From Indibacter alkaliphilus LW1 (GTDB lineage: Bacteria; Bacteroidota; Bacteroidia; Cytophagales; Cyclobacteriaceae), in contig NZ_ALWO02000044.1 of NCBI RefSeq assembly GCF_000295935.2, forward strand, positions 1-43,863: a stretch of 43,863 nucleotides of DNA, read 5' to 3'. Shown here one piece after another: positions 1-8,248 of this stretch. Every line of letters starts with the position of its first letter. The stretch's first letter is position 1. The notes beneath the pieces were generated by a model. The model did no database searches, was not told the DNA's origin, and was given only the letters and a program-made list of their open reading frames with translations. Both the position numbers and the translations under genes were made by a program.

Positions 1-193
1 CTTAAATATGCCTTCAATTAATGTTTTCCCAACTTCACTAATAACTACTCACTATTCACTTTTTCATCCCTCATCCCTCATCCTTCCTTCATAATTCGAT
101 ATTATCCACGAAGAAAAGTAACAACCATCTTTAGGCAATGACACCCTTTAACCTTTAACATTTAACCCATAACTTTTAACTCTTCACTATTCA
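1..193. repeat. Direct repeat, copy 1 (partner at 4257-4450)
   Basis: The first ~126 bases match 4257 onwards without a visible difference, and similarity continues with a few changes to about 193. The block contains GTGAATA-type heptads, GGATGA-type heptads (read on the minus strand) and TTAAC-type repeats. A shorter related copy lies at about 3685-3760. The window starts inside this repeat, which is consistent with an assembly break. Confidence 0.9.
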
Positions 194-206
194 CTACCAA
201 CTCACC

Positions 207-629
207 TTATTTATCCAACAGCTTTTTTAAAAGTTCCACCTTCTCCTTCTCGGACTCCAACAAGCGCTCGTACAACTTTTTGTTTTCTTCGAACACTTCA
301 ATCAACTTATCTAATGGATTAAAATTAGGCTGATAGTTTACTGAGCTAGCTATTAATGTGGATTGGTCATTACTTTCATTATTATAAGTATTTGAAATAA
401 TATTGAAAGCAGCTTCCTCAGTAAAACTCTTGATAGCCTCAGCAGGAACTTTGAGCACTTCTGCTACTTGGCGGAGTAATTCCTCCTCGATCTGTTCTTT
501 TTGCTCCAGAAGACTGACCTTTTTTTGAGTCCAGTCCTCTCCCAGTTCAATGGCCAGTACCTCTTGCTTGATACCCATCATTTCTCTAAAACGCTTGATA
601 TTTCTTCCGTGATGAATGCTTTCTTTCAT
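207..629 (-). CDS. XRE-family helix-turn-helix regulator with C-terminal coiled coil
   Basis: This 140-residue protein has an N-terminal XRE/Cro-like helix-turn-helix (about residues 8-65, starting GRNIKRFREMMGIKQEVLA). A polar linker rich in N and S follows, then a C-terminal helix rich in E, K and L (about 105-140) that probably forms a coiled coil for oligomerisation. It is probably a DNA-binding repressor or a small nucleoid-type regulator; its target is unknown. It is divergent from the gene at 975, and the spacer holds a nested inverted repeat (753-878) that could be its operator. A second XRE protein of similar size is encoded at 2299. The ATG start gives a complete domain. Family confidence is high, role low. 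Confidence 0.85.
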   Translation of the reverse strand: MKESIHHGRNIKRFREMMGIKQEVLAIELGEDWTQKKVSLLEQKEQIEEELLRQVAEVLKVPAEAIKSFTEEAAFNIISNTYNNESNDQSTLIASSVNYQPNFNPLDKLIEVFEENKKLYERLLESEKEKVELLKKLLDK

Positions 630-752
630 GGTGCTGATTTATGTATGACTAAGTTAGTGATTTCTCTTGGATGTGTCCATCAAAAAAAACCGAATTACTC
701 AGTTAAACAAAGATATTTTATTGCTTTTACCCTAGAAGATCGGAATAAGATA

Positions 753-878
753 TCAATGTCGTTTAGTTTAAGGTAACTTTTCCAAAGTTCGGATTTGTAA
801 ACAATGTTTGCTTTTACTTTTAACCCAACTTTGGAAAAGTTCAAAATTCAACTTGTAGTCTTATCTAAACGACATTGA
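753..878. promoter_or_regulatory. Nested inverted repeat between divergent genes (candidate operator)
   Basis: Two nested pairs of perfect inverted arms are visible. The outer arms TCAATGTCGTTTAG (753-766) and CTAAACGACATTGA (865-878) are 14 bp. The inner arms AACTTTTCCAAAGTT (775-789) and AACTTTGGAAAAGTT (827-841) are 15 bp, and each inner arm is itself an imperfect palindrome (AACTTT, 3 bases, AAAGTT). It lies between the XRE gene ending its 5' side at 629 and the gene starting at 975. Use as a regulator binding site is inferred. Confidence 0.6.
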
Positions 879-974
879 ATAATATATTCTCATTTTTAAC
901 TACAATATGCTGTTTTAGAATATTTTATCCCCTACTGTTTCCCAAAATTGGGGGTCTGAATAAATGAAAGTAAA

Positions 975-2255
975 ATGGATCAACAGCAAATTCAAAATAT
1001 CGATGAAAAGAGGTTCTTCAGGCTACCATTTGAAAAAAATACTTTTCGACTTTCTTTAAATACATTGAATGCACATTCAAATTTCAGAAAGCCTGCTAAC
1101 TTCTATCAAATTGAAACAAAAATATTGAGCTTCAAAAATGAATTACTGACGGTTTCAGTGAAGTTGCCGGATGAGCCAAAAAAACTAGTCTATCTAAAAG
1201 TTACAAGGGAAGAGCTTCTTGTGAGTTGTAATTTTGATACAGACCAAACCTACTTAAGCAGGTATGCATATTATGCCATATTAGGCAAAATGGTTTATTC
1301 TGAGACAGCCAACTTTAAAGAGTACTATTGGCCAGACTTCTTTGATCCCAATACCGGAAGGAGTAAGTTTTTGAAAATTTTCAATGATCGAAGAGGGTTT
1401 GACATCAACTTAAAACCTAAATACCCATCATTCTATAAACCAGGAGATACCTTGCTAGAATTACAGCAAGATCAGGAAGTTCCAAAAGCTGGCAAACCTC
1501 TCAATAGCTTACCGGAAGAACTGCCAATCTCTGACAAGGTCATGGGATTTGCCCTAGCGGATACAAACCTGAGTTCTATTCATTCCAATCACTATCCATT
1601 TTTAGTGCCTTTCCATGGAATTCTTACCAAAGACAGAAAAAAAATCAAGTACTATTCTTCTTTTCATTTGAATGAACATGATAGCAGTGAATTGATATTA
1701 AGTGAAAATCAAAAGCAGCTCACAAACATCTGCTTTAAAATGCGGGAATTAGCGCCAGTCAGGAACTTAGGTTGGCAGGATAAATTTGTTCCAAATAAAG
1801 AGGAGTTAGAAAACGGAAAAAAACTTTTCCTATTGTGGCACCATGCCTTTGAGCTCATCCAATCTCAAAAGCATTTATACTTTGCCTGTACTATGGGGTT
1901 GAAAAATTTAAAGCGGAAACCCAGTAGATCGTGGATGAATCCATGTGAGTTCAAAAAAGAAAGACCTCAGTTGGTTATCAAAAGAATAGACAAAGGAGAT
2001 TATTTCCAGATAGAGTTGGCCTTTAAGATCAATGGAAAACTAAAAACCCTATATTATCCAGACCTGGCTTTTTTTGTAAGGCCAAAATCAAATTGGCTGC
2101 ACAAGTACCTCTTAGGCAGTTTCAATGACTACTTATTGACATCCTTCTTTAGAAAAACATGCAACAAATTGGCTGTATTAAAGCCACACTATGCAGGTGA
2201 CTTCGAGAGTTTTATGAATAAACTGGAAGAAAAATATGAAATTATTGATTTTTGA
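975..2255 (+). CDS. Uncharacterised 426-residue protein
   Basis: I do not recognise the family. The protein is soluble in appearance, with no signal peptide or membrane segment, rich in K, F, Y and L, with aromatic-rich stretches (for example around residues 100-125 and 365-395). A central segment reads ADTNLSSIHSNHYPFLVPFH, and there is a conserved-looking WHHAFELI near residue 290. No nuclease, ATPase or methylase motif is evident. It is followed after 43 bp by an XRE regulator in the same direction and is divergent from another XRE gene, so it is the central gene of a three-gene regulator-flanked module. That layout is typical of accessory or mobile cargo, but no function can be assigned. 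Confidence 0.75.
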   Translation: MDQQQIQNIDEKRFFRLPFEKNTFRLSLNTLNAHSNFRKPANFYQIETKILSFKNELLTVSVKLPDEPKKLVYLKVTREELLVSCNFDTDQTYLSRYAYYAILGKMVYSETANFKEYYWPDFFDPNTGRSKFLKIFNDRRGFDINLKPKYPSFYKPGDTLLELQQDQEVPKAGKPLNSLPEELPISDKVMGFALADTNLSSIHSNHYPFLVPFHGILTKDRKKIKYYSSFHLNEHDSSELILSENQKQLTNICFKMRELAPVRNLGWQDKFVPNKEELENGKKLFLLWHHAFELIQSQKHLYFACTMGLKNLKRKPSRSWMNPCEFKKERPQLVIKRIDKGDYFQIELAFKINGKLKTLYYPDLAFFVRPKSNWLHKYLLGSFNDYLLTSFFRKTCNKLAVLKPHYAGDFESFMNKLEEKYEIIDF

Positions 2256-2298
2256 AACCTTCTCCGATATTGAAAGTGAATTTTAAATAGACCACCAA

Positions 2299-2691
2299 AT
2301 GATAATTGGAAAATCAGATTTCATCTTGGACAATCAGACCGTAGGTAGGAACATCTCCCAATTCCGGAACTTAAGGCAGAAAAAAGCCCTTGAAGTAGCC
2401 GATCATTTGGGTATCAAAGAAGCTGCTTATACCAAATACGAGCGAGGTGAAACCAAGATCACCATTGATTTTATCCAAAATGTCGCGGAGTTCTTAGAAG
2501 TAGATCCGGTTCATATCCTTTTTTCCAACCCCGAAAAGCTTCTGGAGGGCCTGTACCAAAGTTCAACAAGCGTCGATTTAAAGTCAAACCCTGCTCATTC
2601 GAATAATTGTAATCAAACTGTGCTTCAACTATTAGAATGCATTTTGAGTTTGAACCAATCCATCAAAGAAATTTTAACGGCTGGCAAATAA
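2299..2691 (+). CDS. XRE-family helix-turn-helix regulator
   Basis: A 130-residue protein with an N-terminal XRE helix-turn-helix (about residues 14-72; GRNISQFRNLRQKKALEVAD, then AYTKYERGETKITIDF, the usual recognition-helix pattern). The C-terminal ~50 residues are variable and end in a leucine-rich helix (LQLLECILSLNQSIKEIL) that may dimerise. It starts 43 bp after the unknown gene at 975 and is probably co-transcribed with it. Its last 18 bases overlap the convergent gene ending at 2674. It resembles the regulator at 207-629 in size and layout (HTH plus helical tail), but the sequences differ clearly. Target unknown. Confidence 0.87.
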   Translation: MIIGKSDFILDNQTVGRNISQFRNLRQKKALEVADHLGIKEAAYTKYERGETKITIDFIQNVAEFLEVDPVHILFSNPEKLLEGLYQSSTSVDLKSNPAHSNNCNQTVLQLLECILSLNQSIKEILTAGK

Positions 2692-3438
2692 ATCTCCTTT
2701 AATTCCTTTCAAAACCCCAACAGCTCTTTTTCCAACCAGCTCATTCATCTTCCCATTTACCTCCTGCAAAAAAACAATTCCCATAACAATAAAAAGGATT
2801 TCTTCTTCCCGAAGCTCGCTGCCAAAGTCCAGTTCCAGCATTCCAATGAGCTCAAGAGAAGCGTCTATGCCAAAAGCCTTCCCTTCATACCTTTTATTTG
2901 CGGTTTTTGCGCTGACTTCATTCATCCTGCAGCATACAAAATCCACCCGGTAATGGGTTGCTCCTGCTGGAATGCAATTTTTAACCAAGCTTTTAGTCCC
3001 GGTAAAGTCTATTTGAGCAATTTGGCCTTGTTGGCTTAAAGTTGGGAGGCTTATTAACAGCCTCTTCAAAGGCATTGCTTCAAAATCAAAGCCTACCATC
3101 AAATCCAAATTACCAAACCGAAGTCTCCTGGATCCATATTCACTAACAGGATCCGTTTGAAGCACTTTCTGCAAACTCGCCGTCATTCTCCCGTGCAGCC
3201 CGTCATGCCTACCCGGATTGAGAAGGCCAACACAGGAACGGGAAAGCTTTGCAGCGAATTTTGAAGCATGTCCGAACTCAGAACTTACCCTTCTTGAGTT
3301 TTCAAATTCTTTTCCATGTTTTAACTTTTTCCTGCTGGGGCTTCCTTTTGATCTGCTGTAATACTTACCATTTCTCTTGTAGAAGATCACATTTCCTATT
3401 GTTCCTTCAAGGTTAAAAGGTCCGGTTTGCTTTGCCAT
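2674..3438 (-). CDS. Conserved hypothetical protein (N-terminal MAKQTGPFNLEGTIG type)
   Basis: A 254-residue protein whose start, MAKQTGPFNLEGTIGNVIFY, followed by a basic YSRSKGSPSRKKLKHG segment, resembles a group of Bacteroidota hypothetical proteins that I recognise only by this N-terminus. The first 60 residues are basic and could bind nucleic acid; the rest is of mixed alpha/beta appearance with no membrane segment or catalytic motif. It is convergent with the XRE gene at 2299 (18-bp overlap). Its upstream region carries an 11-bp-phased GTATYA array (3501-3550). The ATG start coincides with the conserved-looking N-terminus. No function is claimed. Confidence 0.75.
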   Translation of the reverse strand: MAKQTGPFNLEGTIGNVIFYKRNGKYYSRSKGSPSRKKLKHGKEFENSRRVSSEFGHASKFAAKLSRSCVGLLNPGRHDGLHGRMTASLQKVLQTDPVSEYGSRRLRFGNLDLMVGFDFEAMPLKRLLISLPTLSQQGQIAQIDFTGTKSLVKNCIPAGATHYRVDFVCCRMNEVSAKTANKRYEGKAFGIDASLELIGMLELDFGSELREEEILFIVMGIVFLQEVNGKMNELVGKRAVGVLKGIKGDLFASR

Positions 3439-3500
3439 CTTTCTATTTGTTTTATTGACCTTAAAGTAATGATAATCTATGATTTACACAATACAAATCA

Positions 3501-3550
3501 GTATTAACTCCGTATCATACACGTATCAAGCCAGTATTAAATATGTATCA
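3501..3550 (-). promoter_or_regulatory. Five GTATYA hexamers at exact 11-bp spacing
   Basis: GTATTA/GTATCA start at 3501, 3512, 3523, 3534 and 3545, each exactly 11 bp apart, with unrelated 5-bp spacers. The array lies about 60-110 bp upstream of the minus-strand gene starting at 3438. Read on that strand the unit is TRATAC. One-turn helical phasing suggests cooperative binding of a regulator on one DNA face, or an iteron-like array; this is inference. Confidence 0.65.
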
Positions 3551-3589
3551 AAGTTTATGCTTAAACAGTGCTATTGGAGATTTGAGATG

Positions 3590-3760
3590 TGAGAATCTAA
3601 AGACATAAGACGCTAGACATAAGATGAGATCCCTACTTCATTATTCCTGCCCGAAGCAGGCGGGCATTGTTCGATATTCGAAACTCGATATTATCCACAA
3701 AGAAAAGTAACAACCATCTTTAGGCAATGACACCCTTTAACCTTTAACAATTAACATCTC
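3590..3760. repeat. Short-period repeats and a partial copy of the 1/4257 repeat
   Basis: Contains a GACATAAGACGCTAGACATAAG-type heptad stretch (about 3595-3630), a small GC-rich hairpin (CCTGCCCGAAGCAGGCGGGC at about 3647-3666), and from about 3685 a near-identical copy of the segment also found at 95-160 and 4350-4410. No gene seen. Confidence 0.75.
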
Positions 3761-3764
3761 CCAT

Positions 3765-4085
3765 TCCTCAGTTAAACAGTTAATCAATTACACAGTTAAA
3801 CTTTTTCCCGCAGGAGGGATGTGGATTAGTAATCTTAAAAAGGAGACCAATTTTTGCCACGGAGGCACGTAGAAGCACGGAAGGTGTTTGATGAATGTGA
3901 TCAGTTGATACCTCACCAATTTGTTCATGATGGGAAATTGATTGCTATGTGTTTTTCAATCTAGAATCTTAAATCAACAATCTAAAATCCTCTTGTGCCA
4001 GAGGCACAACCCATTGGTAGAAAAAAATAACGGTTGAGGGTCCATTCCGTCCTGTAGGGACGGCCCAGCTTCGCACTTATAAAAA
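3765..4085. repeat. REP-like block X (inverted copy at 34640-34950)
   Basis: A mosaic of octamer repeats (CAGTTAAA units), a segment beginning near TTTTTGCCACGGAGGCACG, the hairpin TTGTGCCAGAGGCACAA, and the hairpin CCGTCCTGTAGGGACGG. Most of it recurs in reverse orientation at 34640-34950 with high but imperfect identity. The short GC-rich hairpins resemble REP elements mobilised by RAYT transposases in many bacteria; no such transposase is in the window. No gene seen. Confidence 0.85.
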
Positions 4086-4164
4086 GGATTGAATTGGTCC
4101 AATATCCATAAGTATCTATTAGTATCCAATTAAACTATTTCAGGCCTCTTGTTTGGTTTGTGTA

Positions 4165-4188
4165 ATGTTCTGTGAGGACACAGAACAT
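4165..4188. repeat. Perfect 10-bp-stem hairpin (REP-like)
   Basis: ATGTTCTGTG, loop AGGA, then CACAGAACAT: a perfect 10-bp stem. It is not followed by a T-tract on either strand, so a repeat element is more likely than a terminator. Confidence 0.7.
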
Positions 4189-4256
4189 GGCTTTGGCATT
4201 TAAACCCCAGATTTCCGTGAACTCCAGTCCGGGCTATCACAGAACAGCCTTTCAGG

Positions 4257-4450
4257 CTTAAATATGCCTTCAATTAATGTTTTCCCAACTTCACTAATAA
4301 CTACTCACTATTCACTTTTTCATCCCTCATCCCTCATCCTTCCTTCATAATTCGATATTATCCACGAAGAAAAGTAACAACCACCTTTAGGCATTGACAC
4401 CCTTTAACATTTAACCCATAACTTCTAACTCTTCACTATTCACTCCACAC
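4257..4450. repeat. Direct repeat, copy 2 (partner at 1-193)
   Basis: Matches 1-126 without visible difference and continues with small changes. Together with copy 1 it brackets the XRE/unknown/XRE/hypothetical module (207-3438). Confidence 0.9.
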
Positions 4451-4470
4451 TCCTCACTCTTCACTTTTTT

Positions 4471-4685
4471 CTCCCGCAGATATCGCAGATGACGCAGATT
4501 TCGACTAAAGTCGAAGGGGACTGATCCCAATGAGCGAGACCGCCGGCTAAAGCACGGCGGAAATTGGTAACCACCATTATCAATTAAAATTAACCGCAGA
4601 TCCTACAGATCTACACAGATAAAGCTTCGCTTTTGGATGAAAGCAGATGCCTCACTGCGTTCGGCATGACAAGGCAAAGCCTTCT
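4471..4685. repeat. REP-like block Y (inverted copies at 34061-34307 and 34983-35230)
   Basis: Contains the hairpins TTCGACTAAAGTCGAA and CCGCCG-GCTAAAGCA-CGGCGG, plus the CTACAGATCTACACAGATAA segment. The same elements occur in reverse orientation at 34.1 and 35.0 kb. The remaining spacer to 4878 holds only CAGTTAA-type octamers and low-complexity DNA; no gene seen. Confidence 0.85.
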
Positions 4686-4878
4686 TCTCTTTTGCCCATC
4701 AAAAATCATTATACCCAATCCTATACCTTAAAAATCCAATCCTTCAACTTAGTCTAACCCATATTTCAATCTTATCTCCACCATATTTCCACCATATTTC
4801 AATTTAATATCACCCCAAATCAGTTAATCAACTCCTCAGTTAAACAGTTAATCAATTCATCAGTTAAACCTTTCATCC

Positions 4879-4904
4879 AAAAAAAAAAACCGCCTTGCGG
4901 CGGT
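4879..4904 (-). terminator. Rho-independent terminator after the WecA-like gene
   Basis: On the minus strand ACCGCC-GCAA-GGCGGT forms a 6-bp GC-rich stem with a tetraloop, followed at once by a run of about ten T. It begins 6 bp after the stop codon at 4910 and probably ends the polysaccharide transcript. Confidence 0.88.
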
Positions 4905-4909
4905 CTCTG

Positions 4910-6052
4910 TTAATTTTCGTTGATCTTTATTTTCCTCAGCATCTTGGGATGTACCTGAGGCTTTTTCTTTTCTCTTTTTACCAATACAGGAGGACTTTCT
5001 GCATTGATCTTTTTCACCCTTCTGAGGGTAACAGTATCCAGCCTCAACCCTATCAATACCGCCATGATCAAAACAGCAGGTAATAAAATATTATCCCCCC
5101 AGCCTTGGGCAAGGAAAATAATCCCAATAAAGAAAAGCTTCACTCCTACCAATAACAAGGTGACCTGATCGTGCCTTAAGCCCATGCGCAACAGAAAATG
5201 ATGTACGTGACTTTTATCAGGGGACATAGGGGATTTTCCTTTGGCCGCTCTTTTCAAAAACACCCTAAGGGTATCATAAATCGGAACAATCAAAAGTGCA
5301 ACACCCGTAGCTATTGGCGCGGCAAACTTCATTCCTTTGGCACCAATCATGGTTCCATCAAGATCAATAAACAAAACGGTTAAAATTGACAGGGCAAACC
5401 CCAAACTCAATGAGCCTGTATCTCCCATAAATATCTTGGCAGGATGCCAGTTGAATATCAAAAAGGACAATACCCCTCCTACCAGGGCAAAAGAGAAATA
5501 AGCATAGGCATCATAACCTGAATACATAAACCACCAGCCTAAAAACACGAAGGAAACCAGACTGATTGATCCGGCCAAACCGTCCAGTCCATCAATCAGG
5601 TTGAAAGCATTGGTAAGTCCTATGATGGTAATCAAAGTCAGTCCATAGGAGGTGTAAAGCGGTAATTCGTGAACGCCCATAAAACCGTACAGTCCGGTAA
5701 TCCTGATATCTGACATGATGATCACCATCAATGCTGCAACCACCTGGGCTCCCATTTTCTGTAAAGCCGAGAGATTGACCATGTCATCCCTTAAGCCCAC
5801 AAAAAACATCAAACCAAAGGCAGCCAAAAGATACCTGACTTCGATGAGGTTTTCGTAGGAAAACCAGATCAGAATAGATATAAAAGCTGCTGCTACAAAA
5901 CCTATCCCTCCCATGGATGGAATGTAACCTGTATGGATTTTTCTTCCTCCAGGTGTGTCCATCAATTTCATTCTAACCAATAATTTGATCAAAACCGGAT
6001 AAATCAAGAACCCAATCAGGAAGGATGTTAGTATTATTTGAAAAACAAGCAT
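4910..6052 (-). CDS. WecA/MraY-family undecaprenyl-phosphate sugar-1-phosphate transferase
   Basis: Integral membrane enzyme of the polyprenyl-phosphate HexNAc-1-phosphate transferase family. It would transfer a sugar phosphate (typically GlcNAc-1-P) from a UDP-sugar to undecaprenyl phosphate at the cytoplasmic face and so start polysaccharide repeat units. The 380 residues hold about ten or eleven membrane segments and the family motifs: D89-D90, [12 protein letters not shown] (about 151-162), [10 protein letters not shown] (about 209-218) and the cytoplasmic HVHH at 282-285. It is the last gene of the locus, 505 bp after Wzi, with a 16-bp palindrome in its upstream region and a strong terminator after it, so it may also have its own promoter. 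The exact sugar substrate cannot be read from sequence. Confidence 0.93.
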   Translation of the reverse strand: MLVFQIILTSFLIGFLIYPVLIKLLVRMKLMDTPGGRKIHTGYIPSMGGIGFVAAAFISILIWFSYENLIEVRYLLAAFGLMFFVGLRDDMVNLSALQKMGAQVVAALMVIIMSDIRITGLYGFMGVHELPLYTSYGLTLITIIGLTNAFNLIDGLDGLAGSISLVSFVFLGWWFMYSGYDAYAYFSFALVGGVLSFLIFNWHPAKIFMGDTGSLSLGFALSILTVLFIDLDGTMIGAKGMKFAAPIATGVALLIVPIYDTLRVFLKRAAKGKSPMSPDKSHVHHFLLRMGLRHDQVTLLLVGVKLFFIGIIFLAQGWGDNILLPAVLIMAVLIGLRLDTVTLRRVKKINAESPPVLVKREKKKPQVHPKMLRKIKINEN

Positions 6053-6217
6053 AAAAATTTAATTATTCGTCAAAGTTAAAGGTTAACGTTTTGAAAAACC
6101 AATTTTCGAAGTGAAATTTATTACAATAATATTATATATTTTTTTAATTGCACTTTAACAGGAAGCAAGCGATTCTATTTTATTCAAAACAAATTTCTGT
6201 TTCCCGACAGTTATTTG

Positions 6218-6233
6218 CATTTGTTAACAAATG
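6218..6233. promoter_or_regulatory. 16-bp perfect palindrome upstream of the WecA-like gene
   Basis: CATTTGTTAACAAATG is a perfect palindrome about 165 bp upstream of the ATG at 6052, and a further GTTAAC overlaps its edge. It lies in a non-repetitive stretch (6053-6290), so it is a candidate operator. Confidence 0.45.
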
Positions 6234-6299
6234 TTAACACAAAATCAGTGCCTTGATGGTTTTGGGTTACTAAAAATGTTTATATTTTCTTAATTGCTG

Positions 6300-6545
6300 T
6301 TTAACTGAGGAATTGTTTAAAGATTAACTGAAATCCAAACCCTAATCTGAAATCTTAAATCTACAATCTTAAATCCACAATTGTGTAACTGTGTAATTGT
6401 TTAACTGATTAACTGGAAATCAAACTTTAAACTCTAAATAACCTATAATCTGAAATCTTCAATCTGCAATTGTTAAAGGTTAACATCCAACCCTTAACGT
6501 TTAACCCTTAACCCTTAACCTTTCCCTTAACGCACTCCTCACCCT
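6300..6545 (-). repeat. Short-period repeat array downstream of the Wzi gene
   Basis: In the sense of the Wzi gene, a GGAGGAAGGGTGAGGAG stretch is followed by GTTAAGG heptads, then GATTTNN heptads, then octamers of CAGTTAAA type, then more GATTTNN heptads. No open frame of substance. This is one of the modular arrays described in the findings. Confidence 0.8.
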
Positions 6546-6557
6546 TCCTCCTTTCTT

Positions 6558-8243
6558 TCAGTTCCACAAATACACCAAACTCACCTGTCCGTGCAGGGAG
6601 TTAAGGTTTTGGCCACGGGGAAACTCAGGGGTGGAGCTAGGGTCTAGCTGCCACTGATAATTGCGGCCATGGATAAACTGCAGCTTGGAACTGAACAAGA
6701 GCCTCTCCCACTGATGGTCAAAAAGCAGGCCTAGGGATAAGTCCACCCAGGGGCGGTGTTCCGGATCGTCTAAAAATGCACGATAAAAGAAATCCTGCTG
6801 GTTTTCAAGCCGCTCGAAAATCAGGCCTATTTTGTTGTAGTTTTCCACCATAGCCAGTTCCAGGGTCTGTACATTGGAACTTAAGCCTAAGCCTACTCCC
6901 ATGGGCATACCATAGTTACCAAAACCCCTGGCACGGGTATGGGTATGCCAAGTCAATCCTCTATTGCCCCTATTTCTGACATAAGTATTCACAGATTCGG
7001 TCTGCTGCACCATTTCACCTCTCACCTGAACAAATTTCCCAGTTTGATCCAGTGGAAACAATTTCTTGAAACCCATTAAATAGGCTCTGGCATGTTCGGG
7101 ACTGATGGTCAGGTCCCTCCAATTGAATGGATGGTCTCTTCTTCCATATTCGGTGTACAATTCAAAATTGGCTTTAGGGAAAACCAACCTCACATAAGCA
7201 GTAGCTTGTTGATCAACACCTTCCTGATCAAATTCAACGGTAGATCCTGTTTCATCAAAAAACTGTTCCTTTTGGAGTCCTTCAAATACCCGAAAATAAT
7301 CTATAAACTCGTTCCCCATATTTTCTCTGTAAACCTGAGCTGTGCGGGTAACACCTATCGTCAACCCTGGTATCCACTTGGGAGAATAGATCAGATTGAT
7401 CGCGTTTAAATATCGCCAGTCCCCTGAAAATGGTCTGGCAAAACGATCATTCAGTTCACCCTTCATCGAAGGTAAAATTCCTGAGTCTTCTACCCTTCCC
7501 ATGATCAATTGGCCCTCAAAACTTCCCAGAAAAGTCTTTGCAGGTTTATGGGTATTCAGTGTAAGGTGTGGGAAACCCTGTGCATTGTTAGTAAAAATGA
7601 GGGCATTCCATTGGCCTGGCCCCCACCAAAGATTCCTGCTGGAAACCCCAATTTCAAAAGCACCCAAGGCTGCTGTCAGGCTGCTTTGTCCCCATGAGAG
7701 TCCAGCCCTTCCCAAGGCAGATAAGTCTTCGGGATAGTCCCCATTGTTCCAGAAAAAGAACTTTGCCCTGTTTACAGGATCAGGGAAATCCGAAGGAAAT
7801 CCTGAATATGGCCTAAATTGACTGGCCCGGAACTCCGGCTGGAATTGAAATCTCAAAAATCCCAATTTGACAAATACCCCCGCAGAAGCATATTGCTGAA
7901 AGCCCCTATTGGTCGGCAGGCCATAAGCCCCCCATCCATAAGGTCTGCCTCCATTAAATCTGGTCATGGCCAGAACCGGTAGTGCTGCAAACTCAAACCC
8001 CAGTTTGTTTAAGAAAGAATCACCAACATCTGATTTCCATAAAAGGTCATCCCCAAAAGTAAGCGTCCGGTTCGCAAAAGATTGAGGGACTGAGTCCAAT
8101 CCAAAAAGCAACTGGGATCTTCTTGCGTTTTCCTCAAGGATTGGATAACCTACAGGTAAGAATTGTGCCTGTGCCTGTAAAGCAAAAAAGATAAGCACCA
8201 GGCTTATCCATTTACAATTCAATAATTTGCACCATTCAACCAT
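6558..8243 (-). CDS. Capsule assembly Wzi family outer-membrane protein
   Basis: A 561-residue exported protein. The N-terminus has a signal peptide with a hydrophobic stretch and probable cleavage at LQAQA-QF (about residue 26/27). The body is rich in aromatic residues and alternating hydrophobic patterns typical of a beta barrel, and carries the FEIGVSSRNLWWGPGQWNAL segment characteristic of Bacteroidota Wzi-like proteins (Caps_assemb_Wzi). In Escherichia coli, Wzi is an outer-membrane lectin that anchors capsule; a role in surface attachment or export of this polysaccharide is inferred. It starts 5 bp after the WbuB-like GT stop, so it is co-transcribed. The C-terminus ends in a short beta-like strand with aromatic residues (VSLVYLWN), compatible with barrel insertion. 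Confidence 0.9.
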   Translation of the reverse strand: MVEWCKLLNCKWISLVLIFFALQAQAQFLPVGYPILEENARRSQLLFGLDSVPQSFANRTLTFGDDLLWKSDVGDSFLNKLGFEFAALPVLAMTRFNGGRPYGWGAYGLPTNRGFQQYASAGVFVKLGFLRFQFQPEFRASQFRPYSGFPSDFPDPVNRAKFFFWNNGDYPEDLSALGRAGLSWGQSSLTAALGAFEIGVSSRNLWWGPGQWNALIFTNNAQGFPHLTLNTHKPAKTFLGSFEGQLIMGRVEDSGILPSMKGELNDRFARPFSGDWRYLNAINLIYSPKWIPGLTIGVTRTAQVYRENMGNEFIDYFRVFEGLQKEQFFDETGSTVEFDQEGVDQQATAYVRLVFPKANFELYTEYGRRDHPFNWRDLTISPEHARAYLMGFKKLFPLDQTGKFVQVRGEMVQQTESVNTYVRNRGNRGLTWHTHTRARGFGNYGMPMGVGLGLSSNVQTLELAMVENYNKIGLIFERLENQQDFFYRAFLDDPEHRPWVDLSLGLLFDHQWERLLFSSKLQFIHGRNYQWQLDPSSTPEFPRGQNLNSLHGQVSLVYLWN

Positions 8244-8248
8244 CTCAA

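Noticed and set aside
207-2691. Toxin-antitoxin or named phage-defence system
   Set aside because: XRE regulators flank the 975 gene, but that protein shows no toxin, nuclease, kinase or methylase motif, so the label would be a guess.
6481-6530. Telomere-like TTAACCC repeats
   Set aside because: The units are degenerate, occur at many internal sites, and belong to the general 7-bp repeat arrays; nothing suggests a replicon end.
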